55,332 nucleotides of DNA, from contig WOYX01000014.1 of NCBI GenBank assembly GCA_011620595.1, positions 1-55,332 of the forward strand, read 5' to 3'. The DNA comes from Bacteroidales bacterium. GTDB taxonomy: Bacteria; Bacteroidota; Bacteroidia; Bacteroidales; VadinHA17. Positions within the stretch are counted from its first letter, which is position 1, and every line of letters starts with the position of its first letter. The translations under genes were made by a program, and so were the position numbers. The notes under the pieces were generated by a model that saw nothing but the letters and a program-made list of their open reading frames with translations, did no database searches and was not told the DNA's origin. Positions 26,570-34,006 of the stretch are shown here, one piece after another.

Positions 26570-27003
26570 TTCAGCACCTCCTCTTTAAAGATTATCAGAG
26601 CCAGGAAGATTGTAAGTATTGAAGCGGCGACCTCGATCCCTACGAATATGTTGTAAAGCGGGAGGAAGCCTGCACTGACAAGCTCGCCGGGGGTGCCATG
26701 GGGCAGCCAGTTGGCGAAGAAGATCCCTGCACCTGCAACCATTCCTGTAAGCGCAAGGAAAAGGAAGACAAGAATGGCGAGGTTTTCATACGTCGTTGAC
26801 CCTCTCTCCTCCTTCACCAGGTTCAGAAAATCACTTCCATACGCCAGGATCAGAAGGATGAACGACCCTGCTACGATAACACCTCCGGCGAACCCGCCAC
26901 CGGGGCTAAGATGACCGTGCAGTATGATATAGATGCCGTAGAGAAAAACAATCCCGGCTATCAGCTGCGTCGTCTTCTTTACTATGACTGTCATTCCTTT
27001 CAT
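26566..27003 (-). CDS. mrpB: Mrp antiporter subunit B (MbhF-like)
   Basis: A 145-residue, four-helix protein with the MnhB signature HGHLSPGGGFAGGVIVAGSF. The ATG at 27003 is chosen over an upstream TTG. It is separated from the next upstream gene of the operon by 196 bp of tandem repeats, which is striking because every other junction in the Mrp part is 12 bp or less. Whether the repeat hosts an internal promoter is unknown. Confidence 0.93.
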   Translation of the reverse strand: MKGMTVIVKKTTQLIAGIVFLYGIYIILHGHLSPGGGFAGGVIVAGSFILLILAYGSDFLNLVKEERGSTTYENLAILVFLFLALTGMVAGAGIFFANWLPHGTPGELVSAGFLPLYNIFVGIEVAASILTIFLALIIFKEEVLK

Positions 27004-27015
27004 AAAGCTCAATTC

Positions 27016-27196
27016 TCAATTCTTAATTCTCAACTCTCAACTCACGTCTCTCGTCTTCCAATTCTTAATTCTTAATTCTCAACTCTCAACTCACGTCTCT
27101 CGTCTTCCAATTCTTAATTCTTAATTTTCAACTCTCAACTCTCAACTCTCAACTCACGTCTCTCGTCTTCCAATTCTTAATTCTTAATTCTTAATT
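27016..27196. repeat. Three-copy ~49-bp A/T-C-rich tandem repeat inside the operon
   Basis: The block ACGTCTCTCGTCTTCC recurs at 27044, 27093 and 27156, each followed by AATTCTTAATT-type sequence and preceded by runs of the heptamer CTCAACT. Periods are 49 and 63 bp; the 14-bp difference equals two extra heptamers. There is no open frame across it. It splits the hydrogenase-core genes from the Mrp BCDEFG genes. Confidence 0.92.
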
Positions 27197-27199
27197 CAT

Positions 27200-27727
27200 T
27201 CATTTCCTGCCTCTTATCCTGAGAATCGTCAGCACACCGAGCACTGCGGTGACCAGCACCGTTGCCTCGCCGAGGGTATCGTATCCCCTGAAGTCAAAGA
27301 GCACGCCGGTAACAAGGTTGACACTTCCGGTTTTATCGACGGCTCCGTTTACATAGGCATCAGCCATCCTCATTGTATTCTCACCGAAGGGGGCAAGGGG
27401 CGCTGAAGCCTCTTTCAGGAACCAGAACAGGATCGCCAGTATCACTACAGCTGTAGCTGCGGTGACCCAGGCCTGGGAGTCAAACTTGCCGTAAGCCTCT
27501 GTGCGCGAGCTGTCAAGCACCACCGCCACCATTATAATCAGTGTGATGGTCTCCACCACTATCTGCACTATTGCCAGGTCAGGCGCCTTCAGGAGGAGGA
27601 AACAGATTACGAGGCTGTAGCCCACTATGCCCCCTGCTATCACTGCTGAAAGAATATCGCTGGCATGGATAGCGTAGATTGCACCCAGTATCATGAAAAT
27701 TATTATTACCGATATTGCCAGTTCCAT
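27200..27727 (-). CDS. MrpA C-terminal-domain protein (MbhD+MbhE fusion-like)
   Basis: A 175-residue membrane protein with about five helices. The N-terminal part (SAVIAGGIVGYSLVICFLLL, then APDLAIVQIVVETI) is the DUF4040/MbhD domain, homologous to NuoJ. The C-terminal part (NLVTGVLFDFRGYDTLGEAT) is the MbhE/MrpA tail. In Mrp these two sit at the end of MrpA; in archaeal Mbh they are separate genes. Here they are one short protein downstream of a NuoL-like gene, so MrpA is split in two. Confidence 0.88.
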   Translation of the reverse strand: MELAISVIIIFMILGAIYAIHASDILSAVIAGGIVGYSLVICFLLLKAPDLAIVQIVVETITLIIMVAVVLDSSRTEAYGKFDSQAWVTAATAVVILAILFWFLKEASAPLAPFGENTMRMADAYVNGAVDKTGSVNLVTGVLFDFRGYDTLGEATVLVTAVLGVLTILRIRGRK

Positions 27728-27739
27728 AGTTTATTTGTG

Positions 27740-29641
27740 TCAGATAATTATCAGCAACATGATTATCAGTCCGGCGCATACCCAGATGACATATCGGGAA
27801 AGCACGCCGGTATGAGCACTGCTCAACCTTCCGCTGAGCCAGAGCACAGCTACTTTTGAGAGGTCATAGATGTCAAAGGCCTTCTCTTCGGCTTTTTTAT
27901 AGATTTTTGAGAAAAGACCGAACTCGGTAAAGGTCTTGTAGAACTCGGGAGCAGGGTATGAAGCTCCGAGCTTTTCCATCATTTCACCGCCTATAAAGCT
28001 CTCTTCTGTCCTGAATTTCTTCCTCCCGGTAGCAAGGTAGATGAGCAGTCCAAGGATAATTGATATCAGGACGAGCAGGGAGACGAAGGATGAACTCCAT
28101 AGTCCGCTGAAGGTGAAAGCACCTACCACGGGGGTGAATAGCCGTGGGATTACGACTTCTGTGGCGAAGACGCCGAAGAGGACGCACAGAAGTGCCAGTA
28201 TTGCCATCGGGGCCCACATCAGGAAGGGCACCTCCCTGATTTTATCGAGCCAGGGTTCTCTTCTTCCGAGGAAGATCCCACCGATGAATTTTATGAAGCT
28301 GGCCAGCGTCAGTGCTGATCCAAGCACTGCCAGTCCGAGCCACACCATCCAGAGGCTTGAGGCTATCCCTTCACCTGCTCCGAAATCAATTATTCCCTGG
28401 TATATCATCCACTTCGAGGCAAAGCCGTTGAATGGAGGGATGCCTGAGATTGACATGGCGAAGATCAGGGAGGCGACGAAGGTCACGGGCATAGGCCCGG
28501 AGAGTCCTCCCAGGTCACTGATGTCACTCTTTCCCGTTTGTTGCTCCACTGCACCGGCAGCCATGAAGAGGCCACTCTTGTAAAGTGCGTTGTTAATCAT
28601 ATGGAAGAGTCCCGCAGCTATTCCCACAAGCGACCCGATGCCAAAACCGACTATCATGTAACCCACCTGCGAAACGGCGTGATAACCAAGCAGCCGTTTA
28701 TAGTCGTGCTGCATCAATGCCATCAGTACAGCTGTGATGATTGTTATCACACCGATGATCAGCATTGTAAGTTTGATCCCCTGGGTCATTATGAACAGGT
28801 CGCTTGTGATCCTGGCCAGGAAGTAAATACCCAGGAGCTTGTCAAGTGAGGCGGGCAGCAGGGCTGAAGAGGATGCCGGGGCGTTGGTGGCGTAATCAGG
28901 CACCCATGAATGGAACGGGAAGGCGCCGGCCTTGGTGAAGCTGCCGACAAGCAGGGCAAGGAAGGCCGTGACAGTGAGAATGTTATTGGTCTCCAGTGAT
29001 ATGCCGTTGATGCTCAGGGTGTCAGTGAGTCTCCAGAGGAGAGCGATGCCCAGAAGCATGATGGTGTCTGATGCCCCGATAAGTATCATGGTCTTCTTGG
29101 CGGCAGCAGAGCTCTCCTCATCCCTCCCTGGTATCAGCTTGTAAAGAGTGATGCTGAGGATGCCCCAGAACATTATGAAGAGGATCAGGTTATCAGAGAG
29201 CACGGCACCGTAAGTGCAGCCCAGGGTGATAAGGAACCACTGGTAGTATCCGGGCACCTTTGCGGTCTTGTTATACACAATTGTATATAACAGTATCAGT
29301 ATGGCCAGGATGCTGACAAACAGGATGATCAGCTTACTGAGGCCGTCAATGGTGAATGTAAGGTATTCACCGGCCTTTTGCAGGAGGTCGAAGTCAAAGA
29401 AGGTCAGGCAGCGCTGTCTGACTGTTTCTCCCTGCATGATCATCTGTTTGGCAGAGGTGTAAAGGCCGAGAGAGAGGTAACCCGCGTACAGGGTCACAGC
29501 CATAGCCAGTATGCCTTTGGCCATCCGGAACCTTTCAGGGAACAGGAAAAGCAGTAGCCCTGCAGCCAGAGGTATCATTATCAGCATCTGGAGCATCCAG
29601 CATACAGATGGTTCAGCTAATGTAACAAGAGGCTCATTCAT
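27740..29641 (-). CDS. NuoL/MrpA-N-like large antiporter subunit
   Basis: A 633-residue, ~16-helix protein of the proton-conducting NuoL/MrpA/HyfB family. Visible are SFTKAGAFPFHSWVPDYATN with the central lysine, and HDYKRLLGYHAVSQVGYMIV. The TM5 motif that normally reads W-E-L reads FWGILSITLYKLI here, with Gly160 where the ion-path glutamate is expected. The following TM7 region keeps lysines (AAKKTMILIG). A ~90-residue C-terminal tail contains an amphipathic, soluble stretch (FYKTFTEFGLFSKIYKKAEE) like the lateral extension of NuoL. Its start overlaps the large-subunit gene by 8 bp. Confidence 0.92.
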   Translation of the reverse strand: MNEPLVTLAEPSVCWMLQMLIMIPLAAGLLLFLFPERFRMAKGILAMAVTLYAGYLSLGLYTSAKQMIMQGETVRQRCLTFFDFDLLQKAGEYLTFTIDGLSKLIILFVSILAILILLYTIVYNKTAKVPGYYQWFLITLGCTYGAVLSDNLILFIMFWGILSITLYKLIPGRDEESSAAAKKTMILIGASDTIMLLGIALLWRLTDTLSINGISLETNNILTVTAFLALLVGSFTKAGAFPFHSWVPDYATNAPASSSALLPASLDKLLGIYFLARITSDLFIMTQGIKLTMLIIGVITIITAVLMALMQHDYKRLLGYHAVSQVGYMIVGFGIGSLVGIAAGLFHMINNALYKSGLFMAAGAVEQQTGKSDISDLGGLSGPMPVTFVASLIFAMSISGIPPFNGFASKWMIYQGIIDFGAGEGIASSLWMVWLGLAVLGSALTLASFIKFIGGIFLGRREPWLDKIREVPFLMWAPMAILALLCVLFGVFATEVVIPRLFTPVVGAFTFSGLWSSSFVSLLVLISIILGLLIYLATGRKKFRTEESFIGGEMMEKLGASYPAPEFYKTFTEFGLFSKIYKKAEEKAFDIYDLSKVAVLWLSGRLSSAHTGVLSRYVIWVCAGLIIMLLIII

Positions 29642-30839
29642 GGCCGGCTTCTGATTTCCTTAATTCTTTTGTTCTCTTCATTGAAATCTCAATGAGCTCA
29701 TTGGCATTGAGGATTTTCTCCCCTGAAGAGCTGTCATAGGCTGCTGCCATTCTCTCGGTGCAGCAGTAGCACGGATCAACTGCCGCGAGAGAGATAGTGG
29801 CATCGGCGATAGTCTGTCCGATGCATGATTTTTTAAACGTTGCTATGTTGACATAGCTCGGGGCCCGAATCTTATGCCTTGCCGGCGAGTTGGAGCCGTC
29901 GGATACGACGAAGTGAAATACCTCTCCCCTGGGCGCTTCAGCCCGCCCGGTTCCTATCCCGGCGGGTATCTCATTTATCTTCAGCGCAATATTGCCCTCT
30001 TCCAGTTTTTCGAGTGCATCGAGACACTGTTCAATAATTGAGGCCGACTCGTACATCTCAAGAAGCCTCACCTCAATCTTGGCAAAGACATCCCCGGCCT
30101 CGGCTGTTATCACCTTCCAGTTGACAAGCGGGTATGCGGCATAGGGGTCATCCCTGCGCACATCGATGTCAACACCTGATGCCCTGGCAGTGGGCCCCAC
30201 GGCAGCGTAATCGATTATGTCCTGCCGTGTCAGGATCCCCACGCCTTTGGTTCTGGCATGTATGACAGGGTCATCCATAACCGCTCCGGTGAGGAGGTCA
30301 AGCTTCTTGCGTATGATGCCCATCTCCCTCCTGATAGACGGTATCTTGCTTTTCTCAATGTCGCGTCGCACGCCCCCGACCTTGAACATAGCATAGCTGT
30401 TCCTGTTGCCTGTTATCATCTCGAAGAGGTCAAGTATGGGCTCACGGTATTTCCATGCCCACATGAAGAGGGTGTTGTATCCCAGGAAATGACCTGCCAG
30501 ACCCAGCCAGAGCAGGTGGCTGTGGATTCGTTCAAGCTCCCCGATGACAGACCTGATGTACCTGGTTCTGTCAGTGATCTCGACCCCGACTATCTCTTCC
30601 ACGGCGTTGGCGAAGGCAAAGGGGTGTGATGTGGAGCAGATGCCGCAGATACGTTCAACAAGGAAGAAGACCTGGTCGTAGCTCTTTGATTCACTCAGTT
30701 TCTCTATGCCGCGGTGGTTGTAGCCGGTCTCCCACTTGATGTCCCTGACTATCTCCCCGTCGCAGTAGAGCTTGAAGAGTTCAGGCTCTTCCTGGAGCGG
30801 GTGGTAGGGTCCTATCGGTATGAGTGTTTTTCTGCTCAT
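29634..30839 (-). CDS. Group 4 [NiFe] hydrogenase large subunit (NuoD/MbhL-like)
   Basis: The 401-residue catalytic subunit. Both nickel-binding CxxC motifs are present: RICGICSTSH (Cys65/Cys68) and DPCYCCTER (Cys357/Cys360), which separates it from complex I NuoD and from cysteine-less Mbx/Mbs relatives. The protein continues 38 residues beyond Arg363, so a maturation protease should cut between Arg363 and Met364. The ATG at 30839 (MSRKTLIPIGPYHPLQEEPE) is chosen by homology; the frame is open 40 codons further into the upstream gene. Neighbours are the NuoC-like (13 bp) and NuoL-like (8-bp overlap) genes. Confidence 0.95.
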   Translation of the reverse strand: MSRKTLIPIGPYHPLQEEPELFKLYCDGEIVRDIKWETGYNHRGIEKLSESKSYDQVFFLVERICGICSTSHPFAFANAVEEIVGVEITDRTRYIRSVIGELERIHSHLLWLGLAGHFLGYNTLFMWAWKYREPILDLFEMITGNRNSYAMFKVGGVRRDIEKSKIPSIRREMGIIRKKLDLLTGAVMDDPVIHARTKGVGILTRQDIIDYAAVGPTARASGVDIDVRRDDPYAAYPLVNWKVITAEAGDVFAKIEVRLLEMYESASIIEQCLDALEKLEEGNIALKINEIPAGIGTGRAEAPRGEVFHFVVSDGSNSPARHKIRAPSYVNIATFKKSCIGQTIADATISLAAVDPCYCCTERMAAAYDSSSGEKILNANELIEISMKRTKELRKSEAGHE

Positions 30840-30852
30840 GGTTGTCAGGGTG

Positions 30853-31290
30853 TTATTTGAACTCTTTTCGGTATGGGTAGACACCCTCAGCCCAGTTGCC
30901 CTCGGAGAGCAGTTTCTCCTGGTTGGGATGGTGGAGGAAGTCAATGCCGAAGAGTTCATGCATCTCTCTCTCTATCCAGTTCGATGCACTGAACATGTTG
31001 GAGAGAGATTCAATATGTGGTTTCTCTTTGTCAAGAATGACATGGAGGCTGAGTATTATTCCGTCAGCATCGAGGCTGAAGTGGTAGTAAATCTCAAAGC
31101 CAAGCCTGGTATGCATGGCTGAAGCAATGATAAACCTGAAGCCTTCGCTTTTAAAGAGGTATTCGGACAGGGTTATGAGGGACGTGGGCCTGATGGTGAC
31201 GATTGCGCGTTTACCCTTCCGGAGGGTCACTCCGGCAATTTCATCGCTGAATTTACCTGTCAGTTTATTAATGGCTGCCTCTGTATCCAT
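30853..31290 (-). CDS. NuoC-like subunit (MbhK)
   Basis: A 145-residue protein with the 30-kDa-subunit fold; the C-terminal NWIEREMHELFGIDFLHHP is the conserved NuoC signature. It is a structural subunit at the interface with the NuoD-like large subunit. It lies between the nuoB-like and nuoD-like genes with 10-13 bp gaps. No cofactor residues are expected. Confidence 0.92.
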   Translation of the reverse strand: MDTEAAINKLTGKFSDEIAGVTLRKGKRAIVTIRPTSLITLSEYLFKSEGFRFIIASAMHTRLGFEIYYHFSLDADGIILSLHVILDKEKPHIESLSNMFSASNWIEREMHELFGIDFLHHPNQEKLLSEGNWAEGVYPYRKEFK

Positions 31291-31300
31291 GCCTGTATCG

Positions 31301-31714
31301 CTATTTTTTCCCTGCCAGTTTTACTATTCCTGAAATTATTGCCTCGGGCTTCGGGGGGCATCCCGGGATGTATGCGTCTACCGGGATGATTTTGTCGACG
31401 GGTCCGGCAAAGGTGTTGCCTTCGGCAAATATCCCTCCGGTGCATCCGCAGGCGCCGATGGCCACAACGAGGATCGGTTTGGGTGCCTGCCTGTAGAGTT
31501 CCAGCAGCCGGTCCCTGTCGCGGCGGTTGATAGAGCCGTTGACCAGTAGCACATCGGCGTGCCTGATGCTTCCAACCAGCAAAATGCCAAAGCGTTCAAG
31601 GTCATGCCTCGGGGTCAGGCAGTCAAGGATCTCGATATCACAGTTGTTGCATGATGCTCCCCCGAAATGAAAGACCCAGAGTGATTTCCTGAAACAATGA
31701 TCCTTGAAGCCCAC
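31301..31714 (-). CDS. [NiFe] hydrogenase small subunit (NuoB/MbhJ-like)
   Basis: The 137-residue small subunit holding the proximal [4Fe-4S] cluster. Cluster ligands are visible as CNNC (Cys22, Cys25), GACGCTGG (Cys89 most likely) and IPGCPPKPEAI (Cys119). It is short, lacking the signal peptide and extra clusters of periplasmic uptake hydrogenases, as expected for group 4 enzymes. Electrons would reach it from the ferredoxin-like subunits encoded at either end of the operon. Confidence 0.94.
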   Translation of the reverse strand: MGFKDHCFRKSLWVFHFGGASCNNCDIEILDCLTPRHDLERFGILLVGSIRHADVLLVNGSINRRDRDRLLELYRQAPKPILVVAIGACGCTGGIFAEGNTFAGPVDKIIPVDAYIPGCPPKPEAIISGIVKLAGKK

Positions 31715-31725
31715 GGTCTGCGTTT

Positions 31726-32655
31726 TTATAATCCGAATGCAATCAGCACAATGGCAATGACAACAAGCAGGTTCATCCAGATAAGAAAGAAGCCGGATGC
31801 CTGCTTTATCTTCAGTCTCGGGTTGGTATTTCTTATAAGGGTTAGAAGAAGCACCACTCCGAGGATCTTAAGGATGAACCAGACGATGTTTATGCCCGGG
31901 TTCATGCCGTTCATGAGTATGGCGACGAGGAAAGCCGGCAATATGAAGAACATGATGTACTTTGCCAGTTTTATCATCGCATAGGGGGGACCGGAATATT
32001 CTATATAAATGCCTGAGGCAAGCTCGGTCTCGGCCTCGGACATGTCAAACGGCACCAGTGCCAGTTTGGCCTGTATGCAGAACACACCTGCAACAAAGAG
32101 AAGCACGCCGGAGATGCTTCCGATAAACGGTCTGCCAGTCTGCTGTGTCTCAATGATGCTGTTCATGTCGAACTGCTGCCCGCTCTTCATTATCACTGCC
32201 GCTACCACGAGCATGAAGGTGAGCTCATAACTGATTATCAGCTTCATCTCGCGTGAGGCCCCCACTGCTGCCAGGGGATTTCCCGAGGCCAGGGAGCCGA
32301 GAATATAAGAGAAGGAGGGGAGGGTAAGCAGGTAGAAAATGACGATTATGTCGCCCCTGAATCCGGTCTCTATGCCAAAGAGCGGAAGGAGGATAAAGAG
32401 GCCGGCCATCGCTGCCCCGAATACTCCAAACAGCGGTGCAAGCAGAAAGAGGGAGCGGGAGCCGTGCTGCGGGAGGATAGTCTCCTTGACAAGCAGCAGC
32501 TTAAAGAAGTCATAGAAAGGCTGAAGCAGGGGGGGGCCTTTGCGGAACTGAACCCTGGCGGTGATCTTCCTGTCATACCATGAGAGTAATGCCCCCGCAA
32601 CCGCCATGAAGAGCAATCCCGGGAAGATAAGGAAATAGAAGAGATATACCGCCAT
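31726..32655 (-). CDS. NuoH-like membrane anchor (MbhM/HyfC)
   Basis: A 309-residue, eight-helix protein homologous to NuoH, which docks the hydrogenase module on the membrane arm and couples redox to ion movement. Visible are YDRKITARVQFRKGPPLLQP, a charged loop after TM1, SREMKLIISYELTF, and FDMSEAETELASGIYIEYSG with the acidic residues of the coupling channel. It is the first membrane gene of the operon. Confidence 0.95.
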   Translation of the reverse strand: MAVYLFYFLIFPGLLFMAVAGALLSWYDRKITARVQFRKGPPLLQPFYDFFKLLLVKETILPQHGSRSLFLLAPLFGVFGAAMAGLFILLPLFGIETGFRGDIIVIFYLLTLPSFSYILGSLASGNPLAAVGASREMKLIISYELTFMLVVAAVIMKSGQQFDMNSIIETQQTGRPFIGSISGVLLFVAGVFCIQAKLALVPFDMSEAETELASGIYIEYSGPPYAMIKLAKYIMFFILPAFLVAILMNGMNPGINIVWFILKILGVVLLLTLIRNTNPRLKIKQASGFFLIWMNLLVVIAIVLIAFGL

Positions 32656-32666
32656 AGTCCTGCTCG

Positions 32667-33158
32667 TTACTCTTTTTCAGTTACATATTTGTATTCCCTG
32701 ATGAGCACCTTCTCATTGAGCTTGTAGATATGCTCTTCAGGATTTTCCTTCCTGTCAGTGAGCATCGCCGTTCCCGGCGGGCATGCTTCAACAAACTTAC
32801 GGGCCTCTTCATGATCACACAGATCATACAGAAGATCCTTATTGCGGTGATGTCTGAAGAAATCGGTCATCATTGTGCCGAATGGACAGATAGTGACGCA
32901 TGACTTGCATGAGACGCAGAGGTTTGTATGGCGCATGATCACTCCCTCATCATCCTTTTCCAGGGCATCGGCAGGGCATACGGCAATACACGGGGCATCT
33001 TCGCACCTGCGGCATGTGAACCGGAAGGTGGCCAGCTCACGTATGGTCTTGAGCCCATTGGTGTTGGCTGAGCTATAGCAGAGAGCCTCAGGCAGCATGA
33101 GAGAGGGGTTCTCCGTCATGGCAGCCCTCAGTTTTATCATGTCTATTAACACCATCAT
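32667..33158 (-). CDS. Polyferredoxin-type electron-transfer subunit (HycB-like)
   Basis: A 163-residue protein with three cysteine groups: CRRCEDAPCIAVCPADAL, CVSCKSCVTICPFG, and isolated Cys residues at LCDHEEARKFVEACPPGTAM. The first two account for two [4Fe-4S] clusters, and the last may supply the missing ligands of a further cluster, as in HycB/HydN proteins. It sits between the flavin subunit and the membrane anchor, placing it physically as the electron wire between the NAD(P) module and the hydrogenase. A second ATG one codon in is equally likely as the start. Confidence 0.9.
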   Translation of the reverse strand: MMVLIDMIKLRAAMTENPSLMLPEALCYSSANTNGLKTIRELATFRFTCRRCEDAPCIAVCPADALEKDDEGVIMRHTNLCVSCKSCVTICPFGTMMTDFFRHHRNKDLLYDLCDHEEARKFVEACPPGTAMLTDRKENPEEHIYKLNEKVLIREYKYVTEKE

Positions 33159-33170
33159 GCCTGTTGCGTG

Positions 33171-33998
33171 TTATGTCCAGACTTCAGGATTATGTTTTAT
33201 TTCGTTGTAGGTAAAGACAGGGCCATCCTTGCAGACGAAAAATTCACCCATCATGCAGTGTCCGCACTTGCCAAGGCCACACGACATGTTTTTTTCCATT
33301 GAGAGGTAGATCTGCTCATCGCGGTAACCCATCTCCAGAAGCCTTATAGTCCCGAATTTCATCATGATCGGGGGGCCGCAGACCACGGCCACCGAGTTGT
33401 CTACCGTGACCCTGACTTCGTCGAGCAGTATGGTTGCGACTCCAACCGGCCCGTCCCAGTCGTCATCGGTTATATCCACCGTGCGGTAAGCTTCAAACTT
33501 GTCTATACTGTTAAGCCTGCTGAACAGCGGCTTATAGATACAGTCGGCAGGCGTTTTTGATCCATAGCAGAGTATCACCTTCTCGAGGTCATCCTTCATG
33601 TGTTCGAGAGTAAAGAGCAGCGACCGTATGGGAGCAAGGCCGCAACCTCCGCCGAGGATCAGCACCTCTTTTCCCTCAAATTCACTGACAGGATAACCTC
33701 GTCCGTAAGGGCCCCTGATACCCATTACGGCTCCCGGCTTAAGCTCATGCATGATGCCGGTCACATAGCCTGTATTCATCACGGTGACCTCGAGCCTGTC
33801 AGTCACCAGGGGTGATGATGAAGGGGTAAAGGGGGCCTCACCCACACCGTCAACGGAGAGCTCGATGAACTGGCCCGTTTTGAAAACGAACTCTTCATCG
33901 GGGATGAGGACGAAGGTCCTGATGAGGGGTGATTCTTCTATCACCTCATCAAGTGTCGCCCGCAGGGGCTTATATATATTATAGGTGTGGCTGTCCAT
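33171..33998 (-). CDS. FAD/NAD(P)-binding diaphorase subunit (sulfhydrogenase gamma, HydG-like)
   Basis: A 275-residue ferredoxin-NAD(P) reductase-type protein: FAD domain (FVFKTGQFIELSVDG, IRGPYGRGYPV), NAD(P) domain (VLILGGGCGLAPIRSLLF, CYGSKTPADCIY), and a C-terminal [2Fe-2S] motif (MSCGLGKCGHCMMGEFFVC). This is the gamma subunit of group 3b sulfhydrogenases and of AsrB. The ATG at 33998 (MDSHTYNIYKPL) is selected because the upstream part of the frame only reads through the preceding gene. Finding it at the head of a group 4 complex suggests direct NAD(P)H coupling. This HydG is unrelated to the [FeFe] maturase of the same name. Confidence 0.92.
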   Translation of the reverse strand: MDSHTYNIYKPLRATLDEVIEESPLIRTFVLIPDEEFVFKTGQFIELSVDGVGEAPFTPSSSPLVTDRLEVTVMNTGYVTGIMHELKPGAVMGIRGPYGRGYPVSEFEGKEVLILGGGCGLAPIRSLLFTLEHMKDDLEKVILCYGSKTPADCIYKPLFSRLNSIDKFEAYRTVDITDDDWDGPVGVATILLDEVRVTVDNSVAVVCGPPIMMKFGTIRLLEMGYRDEQIYLSMEKNMSCGLGKCGHCMMGEFFVCKDGPVFTYNEIKHNPEVWT

Positions 33999-34006
33999 AA
34001 CGGTTT

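Noticed and set aside
27016-27196. Possible CRISPR array
   Set aside because: Repeats are directly tandem, low-complexity and without unique spacers; no cas genes.
29634-32655. Reading the NuoB/C/D/H-like genes as respiratory complex I
   Set aside because: The NuoD-like protein keeps both nickel-binding CxxC motifs and a cleavable C-terminal tail; a maturation protease and hyp genes are adjacent, and NuoE/F/G/I/J/N in complex I order are absent.
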